A stretch of 64,000 bases of DNA from Fallopia convolvulus (Eukaryota > Streptophyta > Magnoliopsida > Caryophyllales > Polygonaceae). Each line of letters starts with the position of its first letter. Positions within the stretch are counted from its first letter, which is position 1. Shown in pieces: positions 32,981-44,582 of the stretch. Below the pieces are notes generated by a model, which had not been told where the DNA came from, made no database searches, and was given only the letters and a program-made list of their open reading frames with translations. A program made the translations under genes and the position numbers. The stretch is from the NCBI GenBank assembly GCA_964016875.1, contig OZ024733.1, forward strand, positions 23,789,324 through 23,853,323, written 5' to 3'.

Positions 32981-34424
32981 GGCAAGCTCCATGCTGCTAC
33001 CGAGAGGGAGTCGGCCTTGGCTAAAGAGGTAGAGGAAGCATCGGATTATTGGTCTTTCCGAGCCTGTTTTGAAACTATGGAAGAATTTGCTATCGGAAAG
33101 CACACCTCTTGGGATGCGGTCAAAGAGAGGCGGGAATTCGAAGCCCTATATCCTCCCAATTGATACGTGATTGCCTCTGATTACTCCTTAGAAACCTCGT
33201 ATATAACCTCACAGGATCCCGATCTTGCCTTGTAATCAACTTCCAACCTACAATGCTTTCAAAAATTAATGACTTGCTGCACAAGTAATCAAATTGAACG
33301 AAATTGAGAACAAACGAAACTAATTTGAGATAGGGAGATAAACAATTCGATAGTTCACTCGGATTGGCTCTAACGCTAAATCTGATTGATAAACTAGATT
33401 GATCTTTAACAATCAAATGTAGAACAACCCAATTGTTCAAATCAATAAATCAGATGAACAAGTAAACAAGAGAGAGATTCGGATGAATTGATGATGATCG
33501 ATCGAACACTTGAAGCAATTGCAAGACTCGTGTATTTTGGAGCCCAAAGACTAGATAAACCTTTTCTGGGGTTTATCTAATCTCAAGATAATTTTATTAA
33601 ACTGAAATTGCAAAGTATTTAAAGAGGTACAAAACTGATCCTTGGAGAGCAAGTAATCCATGTGGTCGGCCCTAGAGAGAGAATTAAGCCCATGTCTTGC
33701 TTCCAAAGATATAATAAAATATCTATGTATAACTAACTAGATCTCCCTTAATTAAATAAATCAAAGATAATTTATTTATTTAAGGAAAATATCCTAACAA
33801 ACTCAAAATATCTTAAAGATAGAATAAAACATAGGAGAGAGATTATCAACCACTAACATAAGCCTATTGGTCGAAATTTTCTACATTATTTAAAATAAAA
33901 ATCGTCCAATATAATAAATAAATAAGACTGATATTTTCCATTATTTAGATTGGTCAAGTCAAAGGGTTGACTTTGACCCATGTAACAACTCATCTCACCC
34001 GGTCACTTACTAAATTCAGCCCTAAAGTGAGACAAGTTATTTCATGTTTCTAAATAAGGAAATAAGATGTGAAGCTCACCCCATTGAATTAATCCATTGA
34101 ATCTAGGCTTAGTTGATGCCAAATGCAAGTGACCCATCTTGTCTTGTTGGACCCTTCAACAATAGCTGTCAATTGAACTAAGATCGTTGTCGTCCCTTGA
34201 GCAATCTTCTTAGCCCGACACCTAGTAATTGGTCCATCAAATGGCACCCGAATCAACTCATCGACGTCGGTAGGAGACATGGCTGCCTTCACTGCATCAC
34301 CAATGAAGTTGAACCCATAGCTAAAGCTCCTCCTCCTGAAGTTGAGAATCCTCTGGTCATCAACGAGTCGGCAAAAGATGAAGTGTATGATGTCAAAAAG
34401 TCTGAAGATGCGTCGAAGGAATGA
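32981..34424 (+). pseudogene. Headless second copy of the antisense ORF tail
   Basis: Copy of 29991-31434, from KLHAATERESALAKEVEE to the stop at 34424, again split by the solo LTR. There is no start of its own apart from an ATG created near the joint (32972). Confidence 0.8.
33161..34299 (-). mobile_element. Solo LTR of a Ty3/gypsy element (copy 2)
   Basis: Copy of 30171-31309 with the same CCAAT flanks, carried along by the tandem duplication. Confidence 0.75.
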
Positions 34425-34731
34425 ACTCTCTACGTTCTTCTTTGTTTTCCAATTTCTCTTTCAAGGACAATTTGTTTTAGGTGCCCGATGTGTCGGGTTT
34501 TGGACAAGTTAACTAGCCATCTTTTTTTGTTGTTTTTATGGTGAACATTTCTCTTGGAGTTATAGCCAAGAGACTAAATTACCACTTACTCGTTTAGTAT
34601 GAACTTGTCTATTTGCATGTCTATATTTGTTTTTGAAGGTTGTGTAGGAAGGAGATAACTCATCAAGAATCGTGTTAACGCACCGAAGGGGTGTGTTCTC
34701 AAGACTTGTTTCAAAGTAGCGCTTTTGTAAG

Positions 34732-34780
<49 letters not shown>

Positions 34781-35104
34781 TGTGTAGCCTAAGAGATAAA
34801 TGTAATAGTACTTTTATTAATAACATGATAGAATGAGTACATGTTTGTCTCTGTTTGTTAAACTCCACTTGCTCTAGAGTCGTTGATGTAATCTCGTCTT
34901 TAGCATTTGTGACTAGTCGTTATGTGCACTATGTAACCTGATTAGAAGGCGAGGGCCCATGTTTTGTCATGTAATGTCACAAGGTGTCCCTTGTTAGTTT
35001 TGATGTCGTTGTACCGTGTAAGTAGATTTGATGTTGTAAATGAAACAAATGTATGAAAAGAATAAGCAAATTACCTTGTCTTGTTGTAGATCGCGTTGGG
35101 TACT

Positions 35105-36515
35105 TCAGAAGTGATGAAGCTTTAGATTTTTCGCATTCCAACTTCTTGGTACTTGTTTTCCATCACACGCCATTAGCTCATCATAGGCTCCTTGTCCAAC
35201 AACTTTAGTAATCTGGTAGGGCCCTTCCCAATTTGCTACAAGTTTTCCAGCATTCATCTCTTGAGTATTTTGGAACACTTTCCTTAATACCCAATCTCAT
35301 ACTTGAAAAGCCTTGTCTCTAACGTTCTTATTGTAACTTCGAGCCACCCCTTGTCTATATGCTGCCATTCGTACGGACGTTTCATCTCTTAACTCATCGA
35401 CAATATCCAAATGGTGAAGCATGTTGTCTCGGTTTGACTCTTTGGTGGTTAAGCCCTATCGCGTCATGGCAAGAGTTATCTCAACTAGTAATACAGCTTC
35501 GCATCCGTACACTAACGAGAAAGGTTTATGTCCAGTGGTCGTTTTTGGAGTTGTTTTATTGGACCATAAAATAAGGGGTAACTTGTTTGTGCACCGTCCT
35601 TTGGCCTCCTTAAGACGTTTCTTCAAATTGTCCCTTATCACCTTATTGATGGCTTCCGCTTGACCGTTTGCTTGAGGGTAACGTGGTGTTGACATTACCA
35701 GTTGGATATTATACTATTGGGAAAAACATCTTGTCTTTTCACTGATAAACTGGGAGCCATTATCATAGACTATTGTGGATGGGACGTCGAACCTGCTTAG
35801 GATATTCCATTCTATAAAGGAAATAACTTGAACATCTTTCACTTCTTTAAAGGCCTCAGCTTCAATCCATTTGGAAAAGTAGTCGGTCCTTGCTAGGATA
35901 TAAACACATTGCCCAGAAGCTGGAGGGAGCTTGCCGACAATATCCATTCCCCACTTCATGAATGACCATGGGGATGCTATGGGATGAAGTAACTTTGGTG
36001 GCTGATGTGGAACAGGACCGTGACGTTGGCACGTGTCACATCTTCGAGCGAATTCAATTGCGTCTTTATTCATAGTGGGCCAATAGTAACTCATCATGAT
36101 TGCCTTTTTCGCCAGGTTGTAACCCCTGATGTGGTTTTCTCATCCTCCATCGTGAATATCTTGTAACACTTTTTTTACTTCGTCTTCTTTCACACACCGT
36201 GCATATAATCCTGAGGACATCCACTTGAATAGAATCCTTAATGGCAAAAGTGGAGGCTTTTACCTTGAGTCGTCGGGTAGCTTCTTTATCATCAGGCAAG
36301 ATTCCTTCTCGCAACCACTTCAGGTAAGGTGTTACCCATGAAGTTCTTGAGTCATCTTCACGAACCTCGAACATGTCGACATCTTTGATGATTGAAGGCG
36401 CATCTAAGTGTGCGAAAGGTATCTTGTCGTACTCTCTCGGGTCAATTGTTGAACCAAGATTTGTTAAGGCGTCTGCCTGCGTATTAGCGTCTCGTGGTAC
36501 TTGTTTATTCTAGAG
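35105..36515 (-). pseudogene. Tat RNase H end and integrase (copy 2, longer)
   Basis: On minus from 36515: QADALTNLGS (end of RNase H), linker DSRTSWVTPYLKWLREGILPD, a damaged HHCC region with CDTCQRHG, the integrase core (MDIVGKLP, IVYDNGSQF, PQANGQAE) and the C-terminal domain to the stop at 35105. Frame breaks near 36130 and 35710. The region upstream of 36515 is lost abruptly. Confidence 0.8.
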
Positions 36516-38047
36516 GTTTTTGCTATAAGAGGACGAACATGGAAAAGCATGGGCTTTGGCCCAAGAGTAGGACCGACAAGGTAGATGGGCATGCAACACG
36601 TTAAGGGAATTAAATTGCAAAATTTTGAAAATATGGGAAATGGGCTTTTTGAAGGATGCCTTAACCGTTGATGTCAAATATTAAGAGAGACTTGAATAGA
36701 GCTATCAAGAATGTGTTGAGAGATACATAAGAACATGTGGATGAAGGATGGGTTGGACGGGGAAGACATATAATCCACGCTCAACGAGGCCTCATAAAAA
36801 ACTTCCTTGCTCCGAGTATCGTTGACCACAAAATAATCACCATAAAACTCAAAAAACACAAGATTATCAAGATAAAACTGATTTACAAAGATTAGATTAT
36901 TTGAAATTTGTGGAGCATGAAGCAAAATTTTGAGAAGTAAATTGCAATTTGAATAGATAAAGGAAGAGAAACCATGATGGAGAGTAGGGATGGTGAAACC
37001 ATCGTCAAGGGATATTCGATCTGTAGTATCATATGGAAGGCTATCGATGCACAGATTTAAGAGGTCTAGTGTGTGTAGTGGTGGGTCGCCATGATGTCGG
37101 GGTGTCACGATTGGGCACTGATGTTGTTGGCTTGCTTTAAGGAAGGAGGCAAGGCTTGATATGAATGGTCAAACCGATGCCAACACGACAATGTTGTATC
37201 CCACGTTTCGAACACACATGTCATGTAGGTTGACGGTCCGACTGGCCGGAAAAATTCTATTATGGTGCACCTCGACCTTTGTCATCAAAGTCTTGTCCTC
37301 ATCCTTTGCCTCAATAGTTCCCCTATGCTTGGAGTTGTCGCGCCCTCTATTGGTGGTAAGATTGACTTCTAAATCAGAGTTTGGGTTTGGGGGGTTTCGT
37401 TTATGGGTGTTGGCGGAGTTGTTTACTAAGAAAGGGGTAAAGAGAAGGGGGTTGGTTTGATGGGCTAACCGAGGTTCATGGACTAGGAGGTGAGAAAGAA
37501 TCTGGTGAGGGCTTAGTAAAGTCGGGAGAAAACATAAAGAGGTAACGAGAGATATGAAGTTAGTGCCAATTCGCGCGAGTAAGAAAACCCCGAATTCTAC
37601 ATCCGAGAGAGGTTGTCTAGTAGAGACAAGGGAGGAGACGAGGCTACAGGTGCAATTAAAGTACTCGATGTCATCGCACTTCTTTAGTGAATCCAACTGA
37701 AGTCTTGTTTGAACAATTTGTCTCATTGATTTGGCAACAAAAATGTCATGAAGAAGGGACCAAGTGGTTTTTTAATCTAGGCAATCTAAAACTTAGGCAA
37801 AGACTTGGTATGTGAGTGATGAGATAAGAATTGCCATGGTGAGTTGCTCTTTTGAGAGCCATGATTGGTAGGCCGTTCCATTAGGAAGAATCTGAGGAGG
37901 TGGGGTCTTGGATCCATCAGTAAAGGCAAAGAGGTTGTGTGCTTTTAGGTAAGGAACAACTTGCCCTTTTCAAAGTGGGTAATTTTTATGGCTTAATTTG
38001 ACATTTATGAAGCTTGAGAAGGATGGAAGGGAAGTAGGAGTGGCCAT
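36516..38047 (-). pseudogene. Ale/Retrofit-like copia gag and GAG-pre-integrase relic
   Basis: On minus from ATG 38047 (MATPTSLPS...). The stretch 37726-37169 reads like copia gag (QPLSDVEFGVFLLARIG, LSPHQILSHLLVHEPRLAHQ). The stretch 37108-36674 reads like the protease-to-integrase linker (LHHGFSSF, LLLKILLHAPQISNNLIFVNQF, DNLVFFEFYGDYFVV). Stops and frame changes interrupt it, and everything downstream of the linker is lost. The small size and short LTR fit the Ale lineage. Confidence 0.65.
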
Positions 38048-38120
38048 GTTTTTTTTTTTTTTGGATATTTGGGAGTTGATTGTTTTGTAGTTGGATAACT
38101 CTAGGTAGGTGTTTGTCTTA

Positions 38121-38134
38121 GGACTTTGATACCA
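38121..38134 (-). promoter_or_regulatory. Primer binding site of the Ale-like copia relic
   Basis: On minus, TGGTATCAAAGTCC next to the LTR is an initiator tRNA-Met type site with one change from the usual form. Confidence 0.65.
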
Positions 38135-38137
38135 TAG

Positions 38138-38319
38138 TGATTTTTATGTGAATGATTTTCATTCCAGCTCAAGCATTACAATATATCCATTTACAATATA
38201 TAGAAACTAAGCATTTATTTAGATCGTCACATTTAATGCATTAAATGAGGTAATCTAAACAAAGACTTGGTCTCTTAGATCATGTATTAAGTGTAGGGCT
38301 CAGATGATAAGAGTGAACA
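38138..38319 (-). repeat. 5' LTR of the Ale-like copia relic
   Basis: 182 bp. On minus it starts TGTTCACTCTTATCATC and ends AAAAATCA. The short length is normal for this lineage. No partner LTR is present, so the outer edge is inferred. Confidence 0.5.
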
Positions 38320-38460
38320 TTCTAGATTTGTATATAAGGGTGTCAATCAGGTGGGTCATGTCGGGTTTGGGTCAGGTCTCGGGTTTAAGTAAGTTCAGAT
38401 CCGGGTCAAATACAAATAGATTGACAATCATGTCAAATCGGTTGAACCATTTCCGACCGG
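38320..38460. repeat. GGGTGTCAATC / GTCGGGT-type interspersed repeat, left part
   Basis: The sequence starts GGGTGTCAATCAGG and is rich in GGGTC and CGGGT. The rest lies right of element C (56686-57200). The two parts were one unit before C inserted at ACCGG. The flanks TTGTATATA (about 38328) and TTGTATACA (about 57208) could be its own target duplication. The ends resemble hAT-type MITEs, but weakly. Confidence 0.4.
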
Positions 38461-39983
38461 TGATGTTCGTGTTTTTGGTATAGTTTTTAGTATTTTTCTT
38501 AATTTATTAGGGTTAGTTTTGATAAGTTTAGGGTTAGTTTTATGTGTTTTTGGATAGTTTTGCATATTTTGTGAAAAGTATGGAAGCTACTCCGTTTTGT
38601 GTATTTTTGTAAGTTTTAGCAAGGAAACAGTGTTGTTTGGAGCTGAATTTGGAGTGCTATGGTGAAGGACGGAGGAATACAAGATAAATGAGTTGAAGTT
38701 GGAGCTTTTGAAGAAGAAGTGTTGAAGAAACCAAACCCAGGCTCGTTAACGAGGCTGTGAGGGCTTGTTAACGAGGTTACGAGATAGAGTTTTCGAGAGT
38801 CTGATTTTATGACTTACCGATCCTGTGTGGGAATTTATTCCGTGTCGGTAGAGTGTTTTTAATAAGTTTTAGGGTTATTATATTATTTATTTTAGGTCTT
38901 GTTATCCTTCTAGATTTTATTCCTATCTTTTTAGAGTAGATTTCTATCTTTTAGGAAAGTTTTTATCTTTTAGCTTTTCTATTTTATAGCCTTATTAGTA
39001 TAAATACCCTTCTATCTAGCCTAGAAGAGGGGGGAAGCAAAGTAGAGTAGAGTTGGAATAGAGAGAAGGAGGAGCCGAGAGAGAGAGAGAGAGACGAGTC
39101 GGAGGTCGAGATCGAAGAACCACGGTGGACGAGAGTTACCGGGGTCGTTAATCACGAGTTTGATTCGGTGTTTTATAATTTTCGGTTTCCTCTGAATTTC
39201 TGTAAGACCATATTTTCTTATTAATTTGAGTAGTATTTTGCTTTAATGTTTTCTTTTCTTGAATTTATGTGTTTCTTAGTTATGATTAGTGAGTAGTTTT
39301 CTTTTCTAGGGTCGGGGTTGAAACCCGGCATAGTTGTGCATGGTTTGATGAGTAAGATGATGTGTTGAAACCCTTTTATCTATTTTTGAGATTGCTTGCT
39401 GTGTTTATACCTAGATGAAAGTCAAGGTAATTTGAGTTTTTGACTTGATTGAGAGAGAAAGTTATAAACTTGAAGGTTGATATTGTTTGAATGCGAAAGT
39501 TTCAAGCTTTAGATCGAAAACAAGCAATTGAGTGAATTAGTTTATGAAAGTAGATTAATTTACTTGCTGGTCAATGAAAGTTGATGAATTTATCTATTTA
39601 AAGGCATGATACTTATCTTTTTACGAGTTTATATGCAAGACTATGTTGTGGTAACCCTTATCCTAGATCTTGTTTTTATTTGAATTTTCCTAAGTTATAT
39701 TCGTTACTGAGTTCGTAGCCTCGGTATCGAACCTGTATAGGTCGTTAGTGTGGTTAATTATTTGCGGTGGTTCGTTAACGACGTTGTCAGGGTCGTTAAC
39801 GACCCTGACAACGTCGTTAACGAGGCTGCTTATAAGTGTTTTGCTTGTTTTTGTTTGATTTTTATTGTCAGTAGTCGATAAACAAACAACCTTGCTTCTC
39901 GTGGAACGATCCTAACTCCCCTATACTCAGCGGGGTCTTGACTTATAAATTTATTTGTTGTCCAGAGTAAAGGCCCGTCAACA
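38461..39983 (+). repeat. 5' LTR of element C
   Basis: 1523 bp, TGATGTTCGT...GTCAACA. It carries several CTCGTTAACGAG-type palindromes, a short GA run near 39076, and a 52-bp perfect palindrome at 39772-39823 that the 3' LTR lacks. Confidence 0.95.
39772..39823. repeat. 52-bp perfect palindrome in the element C LTR
   Basis: Two 26-nt arms with no spacer, centred on GTT|AAC at 39797/39798. The arms contain TCGTTAACGA and GTCAGGGTCG. The matching place in the 3' LTR (about 56498-56530) has a shorter form, so the palindrome grew in this copy, or shrank in the other, after insertion. Confidence 0.9.
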
Positions 39984-39985
39984 AA

Positions 39986-40004
39986 TTGGCGCCGTTGCCG
40001 GGGA
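39986..40004 (+). promoter_or_regulatory. Primer binding site of element C, tRNA-Asp type
   Basis: TTGGCGCCGTTGCCGGGGA just after the 5' LTR, as in elements A and B. Confidence 0.9.
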
Positions 40005-40256
40005 GATTTCAATAGTGCCAAGTTTTGTTCTTTTTACGTTTAACGGGACTCCGCCGAGTCGGTAACGACCCCCTAGGGTCGGACCGACCCTGCTAGGGCC
40101 ACCCAATTTTTGTGCTTATTCTGTTTATTTTCTAGGTCACTGTCGATTCGTTAACGACCCTATCAACAGATAGTTGCTTCTTTCTTTTCAGTTTCTGTTT
40201 ACGGGATCACTCTAGGCTTGATACCGACCCTATCCAGGCTCGATACCGACCCTCGC
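40005..40256 (+). other. Leader of element C up to the element D insertion
   Basis: No gene. It holds several private-motif copies (TCGGTAACGACCC, TCGTTAACGACCC, TCGATACCGACCC). It ends in CTCGC (40252-40256), the duplicated target of element D. Confidence 0.7.
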
Positions 40257-41243
40257 TGATGTGACCCCGTCTATGGATGCTAGCCAAGAGATCGACGCTT
40301 TCACACTTCGCTCCGATGGGCCAGTCACCCATGCCAGGACCCGTGCCATCGAGACCGCGACACAGTCACTAGTGTCACGCCTCTCCGCTGGCCATGGCGC
40401 GCCTTGCATCGCTACCTCGCTCGGCACCATCTCGATCATCGGCGCTGAAGAACCTCGTTACGAGCTCTCGGACCAGCCGTGCCAAGACGCGACATCCTCG
40501 AGCATCGGATCGCAATTCGAGGTCCCAACCAGCCATCGCCGAGACCTCGTGCCGGGACGCGACCTCGGGTCGTCACTCGAGGTCTTCGCATCGGACCTCG
40601 TAGTCGAGTCGCAACATGAGGTTCGCGGATGCATCGGAGAACCTCAAGTTCGCGAGACCTCGCTAACGTCGTCACCAGCGCCCAGCTCCGTGCCAGCGTC
40701 CTCGCCAGCCTTCAGCCTCGCGCCGTGACTTCGCCAGCGTCGTGTCCAAGCCTCGCCAGCGCCGCGCCAAGCATGTCGCGACACTGCGAGCACGGTCACG
40801 AATGACCTATCTATTTTTAGTAGTTTTTTGCATTCTTTCCATTATAGAACATTGCTATTACTAGTTTTATGCTTTTAGAAGGTTAATTATGGGCCTTGCG
40901 CCGCTGCATTTTGGACCGCGCCGATGGGCCTAGACTGCGTTCTAGCCCTAGGCGCGCCGATAGGTTCTTTTAGGGTTTTTCATGGATTTCTTGTGCCGCC
41001 TCCCTATATAAGGGGGATTAGGCTTATGTTTTACTCAGCGCACATTTTAGGGTTAATTAAAGTTGAGGTTTTCTCCTTATTTTCCCTTTGTGCTTGCGCC
41101 GCCACTCAATATCTTCGAAACTCTCGTGTTCTTGCAATTGTTCGTGCCTTCGTTCAATCAATCAAGCCTTCCGCTAGACCAAATTGAGACCCACTACTCA
41201 AACATCGCACCGATCCGTAGCATCCCATATGAGGGACACATCA
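40257..41243 (+). repeat. 5' LTR of element D
   Basis: 987 bp, TGATGTGACC...CACATCA. It includes a TATATAAGG box (around 41005-41015). The open frame at 40261-40728 is the LTR copy of the polyprotein tail and is not a gene. Confidence 0.93.
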
Positions 41244-41245
41244 AC

Positions 41246-41258
41246 TGGCATCAGAGAC
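41246..41258 (+). promoter_or_regulatory. Primer binding site of element D
   Basis: TGGCATCAGAGAC, two bases after the LTR, is close to the initiator tRNA-Met type (TGGTATCAGAGC) with two changes. Confidence 0.6.
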
Positions 41259-41967
41259 AAGGTTTGAGTAAGTCTCGTTCAACCCTTTTTGTTCATTCTC
41301 ACACGTCAATCCGCTGCATTAAAACCCTAGAATTCATCCTCCACTTCGCAAATCCGCCATCTAGGGTCCCAAAAATTTTTCTTGCTTGCGTAAATTGATA
41401 AAAAAAAAACACACTATATCAGCCGTGACCTAACTCAACCGATCTATTGATTTTGGTGAAGTTGTTGCTTTGTCTTGCTAGTTGCATGTACTTAGGACTT
41501 GTTTTGCCAATTTCTCTTGTGCATTTGTTGATTGCTTACGTGTTGATTTTTATTCTTGTTTGTGTCGATTCTAGAGGAGAAAGCCTAGACTTCGACTTGT
41601 TCTTTAAAAAAAAAAAAACTTATTGCTCGACTATCACAGCCAAAATAAGGTAACATAGTCGATCGAGTCAAAAAAAAAAATAGAAAAACCCGTGAAGATC
41701 ATAAGCCAAAATAAGGCAAGATCCTTCACTTTGTTCATCAATTTCGTATCTTTCATTACTACAATCTCTTGCTACTGTGATTTTGGTTTCGAACTTGCCT
41801 AATCTTGCCTTGCTTGCATCGTAATTTTTGGATCCATATCATTGATCGAGTTTTGAATGACCTTAGCCTAGCCGATCCTTGTTCGTGTGGTTTGAACGAA
41901 AGGGTAGGCTTGACTTAAGCGAATCGTAACTCGTTGTTTTGTTGCTTGTGAACTTCTTACTGCTTCG
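41259..41967 (+). other. Leader of element D
   Basis: No gene is supported. A/T-rich with A-runs near 41400, 41608 and 41671 and a repeated AGCCAAAATAAGG (about 41638 and 41703). Confidence 0.6.
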
Positions 41968-43690
41968 ATGACTGGTATTACTATAGGTACGATGTCGGAC
42001 TCGGGAGAGGGTGTCAACAATGAAAATCCTACGAACATCAATCCACCCGAGGTGCAGAATCAAAATCAAAATCGCAATGACTGGAACCCCGAAGCCGTGG
42101 CGCGAATTGAGGAACTCGAACGCCTCTTGGCGGCGAGCCAAACGCAGTCCAAGCACATCGTGCCGACGGCACATGGGCTCGCTTCGGAGAACCACGACAT
42201 TCCTGGCGTGTCCGCGGACGACGTTGCTCGTGCCAACGCCAAGGGAAAGAAGCATGCTCAATCATCCTCACAATTCGGCACCATGCATCGCCTGGAGTCG
42301 ATCAAAGAAAGTCGCCAATATGATAAGCACGATGGTGGTCCCCGGACCACGGATCGCTATCAAATGGCGCGAGATTATAGGGACACACAAGTGTACGACG
42401 TATATTCCGATGAGGAGTACAACTCCGAGGAGTATAGACTTCAACACATGAGTGGAAATCCTAAGAAAAAGTCTGCCAAGTATTACGATGCCGACGCATA
42501 CAGAGTTGAGGACGACCTCGGGCATCAAAGTGCTCGGAGTCCGTTCTCCGAGTTTGACAATGATTATGATGAATTTTCTGATTATTCTAATGAATCGTCT
42601 TTTGAGCATCCACATGTGCAGGATCCGGAAGAACTTGATCACCGGCCTTCGGATTGGATTCCGCCACTGCATCATGCCAAGAATCGCACCGAGTACGACC
42701 AAGTCTATCGCTCGGGTCGCAAGCACCCCGCGAAGGGACGACGCGACAAGGATCGCGACGCTCGGCGTCTGCGAAGGCCCGATGATGGAGACGATCCGGA
42801 TGATGGCGATGACGATCCACCACGAGGACCGCCTCGGCACAGGCGCGACAGGCAAGCGCATTCACCTTGGCGTGCCAGTCCTCGGCGCGATCGTGAGCAC
42901 CGCGATGCTAGGGATCCACGCCACAACAGACGCGATATTAAGGTAAAATTCGAACCCTTTTACGGTTCTTATGATCCTGACGCATTTATCGAGTGGTTGC
43001 AAGGTACGGAGCACACGCTCCGACATTTAGGTTATGAGGATGACGAGAAAGTGGAAGTTGTGACTTTGCACTTCCATGGTGCCGCTAGGACTTGGTGGAA
43101 CCGATTCGAGTCTGAAAGGATTCGACAAGGAAAACCCCTAATCCGAGAGTGGCATCCACTCGTCTACATCTTGAAGAAAAGATATATTCCGGCAGATTAC
43201 AAGGACAAGATGCACATAGAGATTATGCGCATCAAGCAAGGATCGATGACGCCGGAGGAGTATTTTTCCAAGCTTGAAGACATGTTCTTTAAAGCGGGTA
43301 TGAATGTGTCGCCCTCAGTGATGAAGACGAGGTTCATCTCGGGATTGCGACAATCTATACAAGATCGGTTGGAAATTCTTCCAATCAAGGACATCAACAA
43401 CTTGGTTCACACCGCAATGCAAATTCACAAGCAAGAAATGCGAACCAAGTCGGGTTGGTCCAATTCGAGGTATGTTCCTAACTCTAATCAATCCGGTTTT
43501 TCTACTAATCGGGTTGCTTCTTCCTTGCCTAGTGCTTCGACAGGTTCCAAGGCCAAACCTGAAGCCACGCCATCCAAGGCGCCAGCCGCACCACGCAGTG
43601 CCGAGCCAAGTGCCGAGCGCGCACGAGACATGGCATGCTATAAATGTGGAGGCCGTGGCCATATGCAGAGGAACTGTCCGAATGCTAGAA
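41968..43690 (+). pseudogene. gag of element D
   Basis: The ORF starts at ATG 41968 (a second ATG at 41992 starts MSDSGEG). An N-terminal acidic/disordered region and an Arg/Asp-rich stretch (near 42700-42930) precede the gag core (FEPFYGSYDPDAFIEWLQ, WWNRFESERI, YFSKLEDMFFKAG) and a CCHC knuckle (CYKCGGRGHMQRNC, near 43636). The frame is lost just after, around 43690. The protease frame takes over in a different phase, consistent with a 1-nt loss. Confidence 0.85.
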
Positions 43691-44582
43691 GGTCTTGTTT
43701 ACCACACAAGGGGAGCCATATGATAGCCAAGATGAAGAGGAGATCGAGCCACCAATGCCGGAAGACGCCGATCTCGAGTGTGATCCATCGGAGGCTCTCG
43801 GCGTAGCCAAACTCGGATTGGTGACACGGCGCGCTTTGAGCATGCGCGAGGCACCAAAGACAGATCAAAGGGAGCAACTTTTCCACGCTCGCTGTTTGGT
43901 CAACAATGTTTCCTTGAGCGTCATCATAGATTCGGGAAGTTGCGCCAATTTCCTCTCCAAAAAAGTTGTTGATCACTTCAAGTTGCCGACCACACCTCAT
44001 CCACAACCTTTCAAGCTCCAATGGATATCCAATGATGGAGGAGATTGGGTCGACAAACAGGTAATCTTCAACTTTTCCATTGGTCAATACTCAGATTCTA
44101 TCCTTTGTGACGTAACGCCTATGGACGCCACACACCTCTTGTTGGGGCGCCCATGGCAATACGATCGTCGCTTGCTTCACGACGGGTATTTGAACACTTA
44201 CATGTTCAATTATCACGGGAAGCGCGTGACTCTCTTACCTATGTTGCCTAGTGAAGCTCTACAGGATGAAGCCGAGAGGCAAAGACAGAAAGCTAGCGAC
44301 AGCGGCACTGGCGCGCCAAACACGACGCCATTGGTGTCCACCACCAATTCTGACGATTCCATAGGCGTTCCTGGTGCCAAACCTTCTCAAACCAGTAGTG
44401 CAGATGTTCAAGCTGGGAAGCGCCGACAAAAGCTGGAGTCGGGCCGACAGTTTACATCGAGGGGCATCGGCAACGCACCGAACACTGCCGATTTCAACAA
44501 ACAAGGGCTTCAGCAATTTTCTGGTGATGCCATGGGCGTTTCTGGTCCAAACAGATTCAAATTGATTTTTCAACAGAATTGA
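43691..44582 (+). pseudogene. Aspartic protease region of element D
   Basis: A frame through EPYDSQDEEEIEPPMPED to the protease (IIDSGSCANFLS, near 43925) and LLLGRPWQYDR (near 44140). It ends in a stop at 44580, where the RT frame overlaps in another phase. DSG is intact. Confidence 0.8.

Larger units (their letters stand above)
32981..35970. repeat. Tandem duplication, copy 2 (2,990 bp)
   Basis: Direct repeat of 29991-32980. The joint at 32980/32981 shares GG with the outer break at 35970/35971, which suggests a microhomology or unequal-exchange event. The second copy of the antisense ORF here is headless, starting mid-coiled coil. Confidence 0.92.
28401..36515 (-). mobile_element. Truncated Tat-clade Ty3/gypsy fragment with an antisense extra ORF
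   Basis: On minus, from 36515 downward: the end of RNase H (VPRDANTQADALTNLGS), linker, integrase and a pol stop at 32115 (35105 in the second copy). On plus, in tail-to-tail orientation, is an extra ORF of the putative gypsy-type transposon family (PF04195-like). Antisense extra ORFs downstream of integrase are known in Tat elements. The 5' half (gag, RT) and both LTRs are missing or not recognisable. A 2,990-bp piece is tandemly duplicated. Confidence 0.75.

Noticed and set aside
40261..40728. 155-codon plus-strand ORF in the 5' LTR of element D
   Set aside because: It is the LTR copy of the integrase polyprotein tail (47579-48058). It is cut off from gag-pol and not a separate gene.
42038..42946. 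Antisense and shifted ORFs over the Arg-rich part of element D gag
   Set aside because: Shadows of a GC-biased coding region; no independent motif.
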